Origin: Lasiosphaeris hirsuta
Taxonomy: Eukaryota > Ascomycota > Sordariomycetes > Sordariales > Lasiosphaeriaceae
NCBI GenBank assembly: GCA_030549175.1
Contig: JAUKUA010000003.1
Span: forward strand, 4,588,001 to 4,652,000
Reading direction: 5' to 3'
DNA: 64,000 bases
In this document: positions 21,442 through 33,389 of the stretch, piece after piece
Layout: each line of letters begins with the position of its first letter
How positions within the stretch are numbered: the first letter of the stretch is position 1
Notes under the pieces: model-generated
Databases searched by the model: none
What the model was told of the DNA's origin: nothing
Seen by the model: only the letters and a program-made list of their open reading frames with translations
Translations under genes and position numbers: made by a program

Positions 21442-23484
21442 GGATGGCGTGTCGGTCGGTGCATCAACGCGGTGGTTTTGGGATTATGGTGGCAGTATTT
21501 TTGGGCGGTCGGGTGCGGTGAATGCGGTGGTGGTGGGTTGGTGGTGGTATTTTTGCGACAGAAACGAAAAGCTGAGGCGCGTCGCTCCAATTCGATCCTT
21601 GCGAGGGAACGGCTAGGTGCCCAGGACGGGGGGGTTGTGTGTGGTGGGCGGGCCGGGAACGCGTCAATTCGATCTGATGCCCTAACGGCCCTCTCGTGCT
21701 CAATGGCCGGGGTCGTCGTCTCCAGATTCTCCTTTTTTTCTGCTCGAATTATGCGTAAAGTGATGCTGAATATTCGGTCCCACGTTTCCTCACGTCTCGA
21801 ATTGCTGCCGGGCGACTGATGCTTTGGTCGCAGGGAAGTTGCGCCTCGTTTGTTTACCTGTTGGCCCCAAAACTGGCTCCTCATGAACGCTCGGGCCAGA
21901 AGTATACCCACTATTTTAGCCGAAACAGGAAAGGTCAACTTCAGCTTGCCTCTTAGTCCCACTTGAGCTCAAGAATCGGCTCCCATCAACATGGGAGCAT
22001 TGATTCAGCATTCAATTGGGTCAATCTACGTGTCAACACCCTGGAATGCTGCGCCCCTGTGCTTCAAGCTTGACAGCGTAACTCACTCTTCTTACAACGG
22101 TCAATTACAGCATAGTACGCGTCTGAGACAAAACTTTCTGCGCTCTGTCGACTCAATCGGCGGTGAACGATATGGCATGATCACCTTGGGCTGGGTACAA
22201 CTCCAGTGGTGAAAGGGATAGAAGCGAGCTAGGGTTTTAGACTTCATCACTCTAGTGGCTCACCCCTAGCAATTACCCTTCCCAGCATCCAACCTCCCTG
22301 CTGGCTTTTTAACTCTAGATCGAAACATAGATCTCGAATGCTACCGGGCTGAGCGGCAACTGCCGGCTGCGTAGCTTCTTGGGCCAACGGAGTCCAGAGG
22401 CTGTTGGATCACAACCACATCCCAGACGGAGACAACTTTATTTAACTGGTTTTGAATTTTGTTCCTCATCTTCATCGCTGAAAAAAAGGTAATGTAGCTC
22501 TGTATGTTGCCTCCCCTTGCTACTCACACATCCTCCCAGACTCTCTCGCGCACGGTCTCTGAAAAGAAAAATGGCGGAGACAGAGATTCCACCATACAGA
22601 CACTCACACTGCTCTAACATCATCCCACCCCATCAGATGAAGAGTGATGAAGAAATAAAACTCTTATTTCCACTCCCACCATCTCCCCATTCCCTCCCCG
22701 GAGGCTAGCATCCATCCAACCCATTCATAGAGCTCCCACCGCGGGGCCCTATCATCAGCCTCGGAACGCCCTGCCACCTTGCTACTGTGCCCATAGCATC
22801 CGCCCCTCCGAACGCGCAAAGAGAAGAAAAGAAGAGGCGAAAAAACGAGCAAAACCAAAACACCCCCGTCCCGTCTTCCCCGTACGCCGCTTTTGATGTA
22901 TACCCTTGTTACCAAATACATACAAAGGACAAGACATGAGTGGTAGCTCTAGTCTGTGTGTTGTGTGTGAGTGTGCGTGAGAATGAAGATGTGTGTGCGT
23001 AGAAGAAAGCGAGACAATTGAAAGCAAACCAGCCGCCAAACCACTGTGCAGCCATGAGCATAGATCAATGCCCCCCTCCCACCGGAAAAAGCATAGGCTG
23101 CACCCTGGTTACCCGGCAGCCTAGAACCCCTCCCAACACCGAAAAACGGATGCTCCACATCAGCCCCAAGAGAGTTGTTGATACAGGGTAGCTCAAATTG
23201 AGATACCCATGTCGTTGCCGAGCTTCACGGCGGCGCCCAGCACCACATCAGTCAACAGGAGGTACCCCGACCCGGCCCAACTGTTGACATCTGTCTCGCG
23301 TAGGCGTTGTTTTCTTTTCCCGTTTTGACCCAATAATGATGCTCGTAATTGGAATACCCGTGGGACAGCCGACCTATGCCGCACTCGAGCCCAATATATC
23401 TGGGAGAGGACTCTCAAGTCCCTATAATTTTGTGTCCCTAAATCATTACTTTGTCATGGCCTCGTGAACGGTGTCAGAAGAGAG
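21442..23484. other. Intergenic, about 2 kb
   Basis: Contains the Mis13 5' flank and the 3' flank of the bZIP gene. Overlapping open frames (21438-21962 minus, 21472-21819 plus) are GC-compositional. A TG/CA-rich patch (GTGTGTTGTGTGTGAGTGTGCGTG type) lies at about 22957-23000. No gene is supported. Confidence 0.5.
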
Positions 23485-25339
23485 TTATGAGTAACGGCGG
23501 TTGATGCTTTGGCCGGCCATGACTGGCTGGCCGGGGATAGTTGCGCCCATCGCATAAGGATTCATCTGTGAGTTGAAAGGTTCCATGGCTTGCTGCATGA
23601 AAGCTCCGTGCATGCCCTGTTGCTGGGTAACGGGGCAATCCTTATGTGCGAGGAGAAGGGTCTTGAGGTTGACCACTTCCTCGCGCAGCTGCGAAATCTG
23701 TGCTGTCAGGGAATCATTTTCGGTGCTGAACAGCTCAACTTTTGACTGGAGGTTCTGTAGCCATTGCTTCTTGCGCTGACGACATTTTAGTGCGGCAACC
23801 CTAGTTTTGGTTAGTCTCTCAAGTCTGGGATCAATATGAATAACACTGAGAAGCATACCTGTTGCGTTCTAGGAAGTTTTTCCGCTTCTCCTCATCCGTC
23901 ATCTTAGACTTGCCGTTGCCATCCATGTCATGGTCTTTCATGTCATCATCATCAGAGTTGTCCATGTCCATGTCCATGCTGTTGATTGACGACGGCCCAC
24001 CGCCATTGGTTTTTGACTTTTTGCTCGCTGGGCCTTTACCGGGGGCGTCCTCGGCTTTGCGCCGGGAATTGCCGCCACCGGCAGAGTTTCGCTTGCCCTT
24101 ACCGCGAGTGTTGGGGCGCGCCACCTCACTCTCATCGGATATCGCACTTGCGGCTTCACTAACGCCACGCGCCGAGCTCCCTGTAATGGATACGTTTCCG
24201 TTTCCGTGTCCGTTCCCATTCATTTGCGGTGAGGTGTTGATTGGTTCCACAGCGGGAGCGGGTTGTCGTTGAGTGTGGACCTGCGGTGGTGCTATCACAG
24301 GATACTGCTGTTGGGGTTGAGAATGTGTGCCGTTTCGTCCTTGCGCAAGCATGAAAAGGCCATTCGCTGCATCGTTATCGTGGGGATCGTAGGGGCCTTG
24401 GTGTGGCTTAGCTTCGCTTTTCAGAGGCGCAACACCATTGCTCATCTCCTGGTGCGCAGTTGGAGGCTGGGGTTGCGATGTTATGGACTGCTGCTGTTGT
24501 GGCTGTTGTGATTGCTGCTGCTGTTGGTGTTGTTGCTGTTGTTGTTGTTGTTGTTGTTGTTGCTGCTGCTGTTGCTGCTGCTGTGGTGCTTGTGCGATAT
24601 GTTCACGCTTCGCTGCCGCGCTCAAGGCGGTGCGGTGGAAATCGATAGTACCCGGTGTCGCGGCGCTACCGGCTAGCTGGTTGAAAAGAACTTGGGAATT
24701 TGGACTCGGGACAGGGAACATAGACCCGCTACCCCCTGGTGTAAGTCCTGTTCTTAGCGACGATTCGTTGGGTGTCGGGAAGCCGCCGCGAATGTGATGG
24801 GTGTCGCCGAAGTAATCATTGGTCGGGCCCGAGAGCATCGCCGGACTGAGGGGGCCCGTCCGCAGCGAACCGGCTCCCCAGGGGAAGGGGGTGACGCCGG
24901 TGCCGGGGAGAAGTGACGAAGGTGAGGTGAGGGCGGCGACGGAGGGTAGCTTGGTGCCGCCCGGAGTCTCGGGAGGCGCGCCGCCAAAGGATTGCTCGAA
25001 GGGGTTGGGTTCCAAACTCAGGGAGCCGGCGATGGGGTTGGAGAAGTAGTCGGGACTATTGTTGTTGCCGTTGGCCTGCTGCTGGGGACGGGGTGGCGGT
25101 GCGAGGGGTTTGGCGGTTTCGGCATTGGACGACGACGACGACTGTTCGGACTTCGGGGGGGGGTCGTGCTTAGAATCGGACTGGGCATCTAGAGCAACAG
25201 TGTCGGCGACCAGGTGCAAGCGACGCAGGGAGCGATTGATGATGCGGCTCGACTCACCTTGTCGAGGTGGGGATGGTTTGTTTGATTGTTTGGGCGATAT
25301 CGACTCACCTCGGCCAGCGGCTCCAGTGGGCGACGCCAT
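23485..25339 (-). CDS. atf1: CREB/ATF-type bZIP transcription factor (Atf1/AtfA)
   Basis: Exons 25339-25258, 25188-23859 and 23800-23485, 575 residues. The first intron (69 bases, GTGAGT to CTCTAG) is in frame and free of stops; retained, the protein has 598 residues. The bZIP spans the last junction: DEEKRKNFLERNR then VAALKCRQRKKQWLQNLQ, the ATF-type basic region, followed by a leucine zipper (VELFSTENDSLTAQISQL, LREEVVNLKTLLLAHKDCP). N-terminal blocks such as PNPFEQSF and the PS/TP-rich stretch match the Aft1 osmotic-stress and recombination domains of fungal Atf1. A polyglutamine tract lies in the middle. In fungi Atf1 acts downstream of the HOG/Sty1 MAP kinase in oxidative and osmotic stress, conidial tolerance and secondary metabolism. 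Two CRE half-sites lie about 255-270 bases upstream of the start codon. Confidence 0.92.
24492..24592 (-). repeat. Triplet repeat encoding polyglutamine in the bZIP gene
   Basis: CAA/CAG triplets on the minus strand (TTG/CTG on plus) encode roughly 30 glutamines with H and S interruptions, upstream of the bZIP domain. Confidence 0.9.
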
Positions 25340-25591
25340 GATGTCAATCAAAAATCTTGCGGCGCCTTCCAGCTGCAGGTGCGAGCGACCGACGGCAGGA
25401 GTGAAAAAGGAAAAGCGACGAGTTATGAGGTCACAAACACATAAAAACCATAAAAAGACTGCTACGCTACAGTGCAGCGTCTGTCGGCCTCTTTGGGCTG
25501 CCGGTCGGGGATCGTAAATATCTTACGTAGGTTCCTCGCGACGTGGTGCTGATGCGGGTGTGTAGAAGGAGGGAAGACCAGGACCGGGAAA

Positions 25592-25609
25592 GACGTCAGG
25601 TATGACGTT
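25592..25609. promoter_or_regulatory. Two CRE-type half-sites upstream of the bZIP gene
   Basis: GACGTCA at 25592-25598 and TGACGTT at 25603-25609 are five bases apart, 250-270 bases upstream of the Atf1 start codon. TGACGT is the core recognised by CREB/ATF bZIP proteins, so autoregulation is possible. Assignment rests on the motif and position only. Confidence 0.45.
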
Positions 25610-28600
25610 GGGAAAAGAGATGGCGCAACAAGTGAAATAACAATGGGGTCGCCCCCTCCCCAGCGAGTGAGCGACCGTCCGCGCAGACCACACAGACCCG
25701 GGACCACACTCCCTGCAGACTCGCCAGAGGGACCAAAGAAACCGAGCGCAGTCAAAGGACCCACTCACCGTCTAGCACAGTATCATCTTGTTGATAATCC
25801 CACCGACTTTCCCACTGTCATTCTTCCTTTCTCGATTGCAGCAATGTTTCGATCGCCGGGCAGGGCCACACACACCGTCAGCCAGCCGAGACAAGACTGT
25901 CCGGCAGGTCGCCGCCTGGGAAGGGCACCGTGACCTACGGCGAGGGAGGACGGGGCATTACAAAGCCGGCCTCCTCCCCCCGTGCTGAATAATTGCGATT
26001 CTTGTTGCGATTGCGATTCTTTACCTCCCCGGGCTGGCTGTTCCCCACGACTCTGGCCTTCTCGAAGGACTCGGTAGGTCGCCCAGCCATCTGCATTGTA
26101 TCCGCATCAACCCACCTCCTGCAGCGCTGCACTGTCCGGCTCCCACCACCGTTGTGGCCTTGGTGCCCTGGTAGCCCTGGTGCTGGTGGGCATGGAATGT
26201 GCATGGGGCCTGGCCGCCTCGCTGCTGGCACTGTCTAGGACACAGTGCCAGCGTGTCTCGATTTCACGCGAGCACCTGGCCTGGCTTGCCTGGGCACCCC
26301 GTCCTTGGCGCTGCAACGAAAGGGGAAGAAGAAACACAAGCACGCAACGGGTTGAACTTCCAGCGACCCCCTGCATAGGGACATCCGGCATCGAGCAATC
26401 GAGTCGTCAAATGGCCAAAAGGCCCCAGAGCCCATCCAAGCCATCTGCATCTCGATGGCGACCGCGAGCGTCACTCGAGATGCACACCGCCGGTGTGCAG
26501 GCCCGAGGTTTCGGTGCTTGCTTCCTCATTCCTGCTTTTCAGTATTCTAATCCCCTGTCCCCTCTTGTTTCTCAAGACGTGTTGCAGCACAGCATGCACG
26601 GAAACACAGAGATCGCCCGCCTCGCTTTCTAGGACATCTGGCGAGGTCAATCGAGACGGCCTAGGCCATCGACGCCGTGTATTCCAAGTCCGCGCCCAAC
26701 TATCCCCGCCTTGCCCGCTGATCAAGCAGGTTGTCCAATATATCAATAATGCCGGAGGCAGACTCCGAGCCTCCGAGCCTTTCAGCCAACGATATCTTTC
26801 AGCTACTGACCTGGGCCGCTGTAAGCAGGTCTTGCCGCAGTGGTGTTCTAGACCCAGCTGGATCGAATCCGCCCTCACACTCCCTCTGGGGCTCCAGCGA
26901 CGATGAGCAAGGCATGAGTGGTGTGTGAGCAAGATGTCGCTGCTGTCTGCCAACGGTGCAGAAGGGGGAAAAGGGGTGGCACACGGTCAAAAGGAGTCCG
27001 CCCCCAATCACCTCACCGCTCTGAATGGATGGGATGGAATGGGACCACTGCAGATGGCGGAATAATTATGGAGAGTGGGGCACTTGTGGCAAGTGCCCTT
27101 CGGTCCTGTCGAATCAGACAGCGGGGTTGTATCTCCGTCTGGCTACCCCCTTCCCTGGTCGTCTGCAACCGTCTGCAGTCCTTTGGCTGCCGGCTGGCGA
27201 CGAGATATTGCGTCAGGCACTAGGCCGGGACGGTAGGTGACGGTTGCAATCTGACAATCAGATCCTTTGGCCAGCTAATTTGTGTGTCCCGACACCCCCA
27301 AACTTGCCCTTTTCGCGCGCCAGCGCCAGCACTCCCATCAACCAGGAAGAACCCGGCGAGCACCAGCAAAATATCAGAGGACAGCGGCCGTGTTGTCGCG
27401 ACATGCCAGTTCTTCACTGCGATCACGATCGCCAGGGCATTTTGCCCCCGAGCAGGATCGGTCGACTCACTCGTATTTCCATTGTTCCTTCTTGTGAGCT
27501 CGCAAAGGAATCGATGGCCGGGGTGGCGCTGGTATTGTCCGACCCTCTATTCACAGCGATGACGTAACCGTAGGGACTGCGGATGGTGGAATGGGTGTCT
27601 CAGCAGCCAATGCAGCCGGCCCGTTGTTCGCACTGTGGCGACAGGTTCCTTTCCGGACCTCTAACGTTTTAGCGACGGGCGCGGCTCCGAAATACTCCCC
27701 TGACTGATCCTAGCCATTCCAAGCGACCAGAAAGTCGCTGTGGAGGTAGCATTGGGAACCTAAGGATATTGACGTTAGAGTGTTAGAACCGCTGTCCAGA
27801 AGGAACATTGTTGTCTGGCAGCAAGTGCAGCTTCCAATCTTTCCCTGCGCATTCTCAGAGTTGCTCAACCGCCCCTATGACGCACTCGCATGAAAATTAC
27901 CTGCACACCAGGCGCCGCTTGGCCCGAGCGGCTAGGGGGGGTACACAAGATGACCGAACAAAACAAGCATCCATGGTTCAGTGCGCTACCAATTAAACAT
28001 GAGCATGAGACCGGGGGCACAAAGAAAATGGAGAAAAAAATCGAACGTTTTCCTCCGCCAAGCACTCGCGACACTACCGCGCAAGCGGGTAGCATACTGT
28101 GCAATGCATGGCAGCATTTCCTGCACCGGCAGGAGGAAGACGAGCGGCAGCATGACAGCAAGAAAACGGGTTATCAGACTGGTCAAGCCTGATTGAATTC
28201 GTATTTTAACCAGAATGACAAGAGGCCCTTCGCGGTCAAAATTCGGGCTTGGATACAGCCTAGACCACGCATCTGGCCTAGGTCCTGGCAAGACTGGCTC
28301 GGCTAGAAAGCCCGGGGTATCCAACCACTCTTTCAAGGAGAGTATAAATATCACGTCAGTTCGATTGGCTTCTGGGTGCCTTGGTTAGTGGGTCGCTGGA
28401 AAGGTTGTGTGGCCGGCTCCCCGACAACAGTGTTTCAATGCAATATTTGTTGGAAATGTCGGCGCAGGCTTGCTTGGCTTGGACTGGGTGCTGCTACACT
28501 GCCATCAGTAATTGCTTTGCCTTTCCATGAGCTTGCTCCAGTTCGCAGTTCGTGCTTTGTAGTTTGCTGGTGGCAGACGACGGCATGCGCCAGAACCGTG

Positions 28601-29323
28601 GCGAAACGGAGCTCACGTCAGCCTGGAGACGGTCGGCCCATCTCCAAACTCTCTTTGCGCCATGCAGCACTCGCCGTTGCCAGTCGAGCGCTGATAGCCA
28701 TCCCACCTGCCCCCAGCGACGATGGCGACATTCGAGTAAATATAGCCAACAGCTCAGGACAATGGGCGATCATACGCTATTACCAAGCGGTGCATAAATA
28801 AAAAGGCCATTTTGCCAGTTTCGGTGCGTACACTACACACAGGCCAGGCGGGCCCCCAGGCACAGGCATACACACAGGCACAGGCACAGGCACTGGGCGC
28901 TGGCGCGCATCGCAGTCGCAGCGGCAGGCGTGGGGGACACAAAGCCAAACGACCCGAGTCCCGAGTCCCGAGACAGCTGTGACAGCGCCTAGGCCCGGGT
29001 TTCTGGGGAATTTTGGCGTCTCGGGTGGCATTGAGCAGAGCCGCCGACGTAAGCGGGGGAGGGGATAATGATATCACGACTCGCTCCTTCCATGGGCCGA
29101 GGACGACAAAGACGCGAAAAAGCCATTCCTGGCGCCCCGATTGGAATCGGCCGCGCCTTCTCAGCTGCAATCAACGCTATCTATCCACGCAGGTGCTGGC
29201 ATTGGGTTGATGCTGCATCCATGCAGCACTGTAGCACGCAGCGTCTAAGCACCAGATAGCTTGCGACAATAAACCTAAGCTACACATCGGTAAGTCAATA
29301 TCTAGAAGCCAATGTTCCGGCTT
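25610..29323. other. Largest gene-free stretch, 3.7 kb
   Basis: GC-rich with many short overlapping frames on both strands and local tandem words (CCCGAGT repeats near 28957-28973, GGCACA repeats near 28859-28896). No domain, splice-consistent gene, tRNA or transposon signature was recognised. It may hold the bZIP 5' leader with upstream introns, a non-coding transcript, or nothing. Confidence 0.45.
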
Positions 29324-30386
29324 TTACAGATTCGATCCCTTCTCCCCTACAACAGACCTCACGCGGAAACCCTGTCTCGGCGCGTGCACCCGTATCCCCT
29401 TCTCCGTCTCGAAAACAACCTCGGTCCCATCAATCCCAATCAGCACTCCGACATCAACATGCCCTGACCCCGAATCCATAGGCCACACCTCAACCCTCGT
29501 CCCCTTCCCCAACCCATAAAACTTCACAGCCGGGTCCCCCTCCTCCACGCTAATATCCCCCTCCCACTCTCCACTCCCAACAATAACGCCCCTCGCCTCC
29601 TCCCCGCCGACCGCCCGAACCTTTTCCTTCAAGGCCTCCATCCTCTCCTGAAACCTGCCCACCCACGCAAACACGAGCGGGAACCTATCCTCTTCTACCT
29701 CCCCCTCCTTCACCATCCCCTTGAGCCCAATCACCCAGTGCACCACCCACACGGCCTCGATATCCCCCAGCCCGGGGCCCTCCCCGCCGAGCACCCACTC
29801 CCGCCCGTCCGCCAGCACCGTCTGCTCCAGCAGCTCGACGGCCTGCCGGACGGCCAGGACGGCCTCGGGCCGCAGCGCCGCCGCCTCAGCGTGAGAGACG
29901 CTGTTGTTGGCCCAGTCGGCGCGGTCTCGCAAGAAGGCCTTGTTCTGCAGCAGGGGCAGCCCGGAGCCGGGGAGCAGTGCCTGGGCGTGGGTGAAGAGGC
30001 CGGCGGGGCCGGTCGTCCAGTGGGAGAGCAAGGTGGTCAGGAGGAAGGCCTGGGTTCCGTAGGGCGGGGAGAGCGGCGGGCGAACGGTCCCGGTAGCCGG
30101 GATGGCTTCGAGCTTCTTAATAATGAGGCGCGTGTCGAGGTAGATGTCGCGGCCGATGGATAGGAGCGGGATGCGCCGGTATTTGATGCCCAGCAGGGCG
30201 ACGTCGGGGCGCGGGAGGATGGGCGGTTGGAGCTGACGGGTGTGGGTATGGTAGATATCAAGGGGGCGTGAGGGGACTTACACATTGGATGTAAGGGATA
30301 TTACGCAGGCGGAGGTACCAAATTATACGGCGGGCGTAAGGGGAGTAAGGGTAGTGGTAGAGGATGATTGGCGGTAGGTCCGACAT
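29324..30386 (-). CDS. Glutathione S-transferase-fold protein
   Basis: Two exons, 30386-30282 and 30232-29324, joined in phase 0 across a 49-base intron (GTAAGT donor, GTCAG acceptor), 337 residues. The N-terminus IILYHYPYSPYARRIIWYLR is the thioredoxin-like beta1-alpha1 unit of GSTs with the SPYxRR active-site loop, followed by LQPPILPRPDVALLGIKYRR and RLIIKKLEAI (cis-proline and substrate-selecting region). The C-terminal half is longer than in classical GSTs (about 337 against 220 residues) and has WVLGGEGPGLGDIEAVWVVHW, a helical domain, then a Val/Gly-rich beta region (KFYGLGKGTRVEVWPMDSG). This fits the fungal GST-like proteins with an extra C-terminal domain. Catalytic activity is not assured; glutathione-dependent detoxification is the family role. 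Confidence 0.8.
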
Positions 30387-31826
30387 GGGTGGGCGTAATG
30401 TGTGGTGCTACAGTAGGCGTGAATGCGAAAATGATAATGTAAGTTTTGTCATGTATATTTCATTCTGAAGCTTGAGTAAATGACAAGGGATATCGGGATA
30501 TATCACCGTTGTGATATGCCTAGGTACCTACCGGCAGGTAGTCACATGTCTGTCAATGTAACCCCGCTCCCCACAACTATCGTCGGCATAACACGCCTTT
30601 TGGAGAATAGGAAAAGCTCATGTTTTGCCGTCCTGGGTGCCAATTCTGGCTAGCCTTGACCCGCTGTTTTCGACCCCCCTCAACCACCCTCCAGAGGTAC
30701 CCTGAGCTTAGGTCACCAAGTACCTGCCAAAGTCTCTTCACAGCTCAGGAACTCCAGGCAGAGTGCCTGTGTCGCTGTTTGAGGTGCCGCCCAAAACACC
30801 CTCGATAAGACATTTTTGGCGGGGCATATGTAGCCCTTGAAGTCTACTGCACACACACTGTACCACTGGCCCCGCACACCGCTGTGGCACAGCTGAAGCG
30901 CTCGTTCTCGGCGTGCGCCAGGATCCAGGGCTCCGGGCAGCCAGAGCAGAGAAGCAAGAATGGTATTTACGTCGGCCATGCCGCCGTGTCTCCTACGCTC
31001 TCCGCGTCGAGACGTGTTATTTATCGCGAGAGTGTACTTCAATCAGAGACGGTACAGACTTTATTCAAGATTCAATTGTCATGACCCACGAACGGGAGAA
31101 CTCGGCAGCGACACGTGCGGACGCACGTGACAAGGACGGAAGGGTCGCCGGCGCCAAGGCTCACGAAGGCAGTCGCACACACGATGGCCAGAATGGACAG
31201 TACTGGCCACGAAAGGAAGAACTGGCCACACGATGTATATATAAAACGGGCAGGATGGCTTATATACTCCTTCCTTCAGCAACAACAATAATAATACTGC
31301 TTTGCACGCCTGCACTGAAGTATCCTTTGACTAGTTGCCCTACTCCCCGGTTTGGCCACTCCGGCGAGTAAATACCGTAGCAGCTCCAACAGTAAAAGCA
31401 GCAATGATAATAGTGGACCTGGTGATAGCAGCGGCGGTGGCGATGCTTCGAGGGCACCTTCGGCTTACCCTGATTGGTGGGCCCAAGTGAGCCGAGGTAG
31501 CCCCCGAACATAAGTGCTACCGGATAGCTTCAAAACTCTGAAAGGTAGAATTCAGCCACGAATGGATGTACCAGTTATCGAGCTGAGAGTCAATTGCGAC
31601 CATGAGCTCATATCGTGCGCGCGTATCTGGATCATGCGGATCATAAGCTTTTGTGTGCCGGATCGGTCCAGATGTGTATAGAGCATGTACAATTATACGT
31701 GAGCCCTTGGAAATCCACTAAATAGTAAGAGGGAAAAGGGTACAAATAGATGGCTTCTTCACTTTCTCTTAACTTTCCCAAGACTACAGTCTACATGCCT
31801 TCCCCCCTCGCTCCCTAATAGCTACC
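30387..31826. other. Intergenic with a possible solo-LTR-like stretch
   Basis: 1.4 kb without a supportable gene. Around 31010-31410 the sequence changes character, with a TATA-box-like TATATATAAAACG near 31233-31245 and an open stretch on the plus strand. This could be a solo LTR but no TG...CA ends with target duplication could be fixed by eye. Confidence 0.4.
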
Positions 31827-32440
31827 ATGTCTGTCATCAAGCCTTATCCCCCTCTTAATGAAGAACACCCCTATTTCCATTGGCGGAACGCAGAAGCTGA
31901 AGACGACAACATATCCGCGGCTAAAGAGATAAAACGTCAAAATCGACGTAATAAAGTTCAGCACTTTGTCAAGCGCTGCTTAACGTTTACAAACCTCGAT
32001 CCCAGAAAACCAGCAAACCTTGCCGCGCCACAAGCACGACCTTTTAGGTGGGTGATTTCCTCTTATCACATTCCAGAAGAATACCAAGCTGAAAGCGTTC
32101 GGCGGCACTCACCCTGGTATTTATTACTTCGATGCATGCTGATAGATCTTCCTGAGCAACTTAAGAGCGGAATTGGTACTTGGTGGCGAGACTGCCAAGT
32201 GCAAGAAAAAGGCGACATGAAATTCCTTACCCGTACGCGCTTTTGTCACACCTTTCCACGGTTAAAGTGGGGCCGGCGTATTGTCTTTTCAGAACAAGCC
32301 AAGGACGAGCCTCGATGGCTCACAGGACGCTGGCTTATTGTTGCGTACTTATGGAGCGACAGCCGCGAATGGCTACGGAGTGCAAACGTGGGGAGCCTGC
32401 TATCTTTTCAGAATGCATTTTGGCAAGGCCCTCTTATATT

Positions 32441-32471
<31 letters not shown>

Positions 32472-32762
32472 CAGCCTAACAAAACAACTTACTCTAGTAT
32501 CCGTGCCTTCGACAGAGTCCTTTGTATGAATTGTCCTAGCCGACATCTCGCATACAGACAGTATTACCATTCCGAAAAGGTACCAGATAAACTTGAGCGG
32601 TTGGTTACATTATTCTGCCATGTCGGCTATCATCCTGAGCCGCACCCTCCTCCCATCCCACCTTGCACACCGGTCCCGGATACGCTCTCCGAACTGAGCC
32701 GTCTTATGAATAAAGAGGCGATTTCTCTATTATACACACGTTGTAAGAAGGCTAGAGGTTAG
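31827..32762 (+). CDS. Orphan protein of unknown function with in-frame TA microsatellite
   Basis: Open frame of 311 residues from ATG to TAG. It is not recognised. Codon use is more AT-rich than neighbouring genes. The N-terminal 80 residues are charged (KEIKRQNRRNKVQHFVKR); the middle has tryptophan- and arginine-rich segments (GIGTWWRDCQVQEKG, RWLTGRWLIVAYLWSDSREW), and the C-terminus contains CMNCPSRHLAYRQYYHSEK with several Cys/His, perhaps metal-binding. A (TA)13 run inside the frame translates as alternating Tyr/Ile (YIYIYIYIY), which is odd for a protein and may mark an unrecognised intron or a decaying frame. No signal peptide. The position between repeat-like flanks suggests an accessory or recently acquired gene; confidence that it is expressed is moderate. 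Confidence 0.5.
32445..32471. repeat. (TA)13 microsatellite
   Basis: Perfect TA run within the orphan ORF; its present length keeps the frame open. Confidence 0.9.
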
Positions 32763-33389
32763 TAGTCGTTTATTTTGCTTTACCTTAGCTTACCCGGCTT
32801 ACTTAGGTCATGGTACGCTTAAATCTGCAGCAACCGCCGGAGGGAACTATGAAGTGAAAACAACGCGTCTGTAGACGGGGCAGTGCCGTGTACCTCTTAT
32901 CGAGTCCAGACAGGGACTCGTTTTTGGTATAAAGGCCCGCCCCCCTGGTAAAGGCACTTGACGTGAAGTTGGGAAATTGGTGCTGCTACATCCAGGGAGG
33001 CTCAGCTGCCCCAACGTCCGGTATGAGAATTTGGGTACAACTCTGCCCGGGATCCCCACCGCTCTAGGCTGCAGGAAAATTCTGCTGATGGTATCTGTGC
33101 CCAACTCGCTGAAAATACTTCTTTCGCTGTGTGCGGGCGGGGACTGTTGAATTGTGTGGTGGGTTTATGGGGTTGATCTCGACCAATAAAATATCGCAAT
33201 GATGGGATATCCAAGGTCCCTATGCTGCTTAGGCAGGCACCTTCTCCGCAGCCTTTGTTGCACGGCCGCAATCAAGGCTGGAAATCGTGTGCAAGGCGAA
33301 GAATTGATACGATAGAGGATTAGCTATCAACTGTGTGGATTGTTTGAGGAAAAGAAAGAAAGGTAGAATGCAAGGCGTTGTGACGCCGG
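32763..33389. other. Intergenic, nothing recognised
   Basis: Spacer between two converging genes. Short minus-strand frames (32847-33104, 33002-33271) lack features. Confidence 0.5.
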
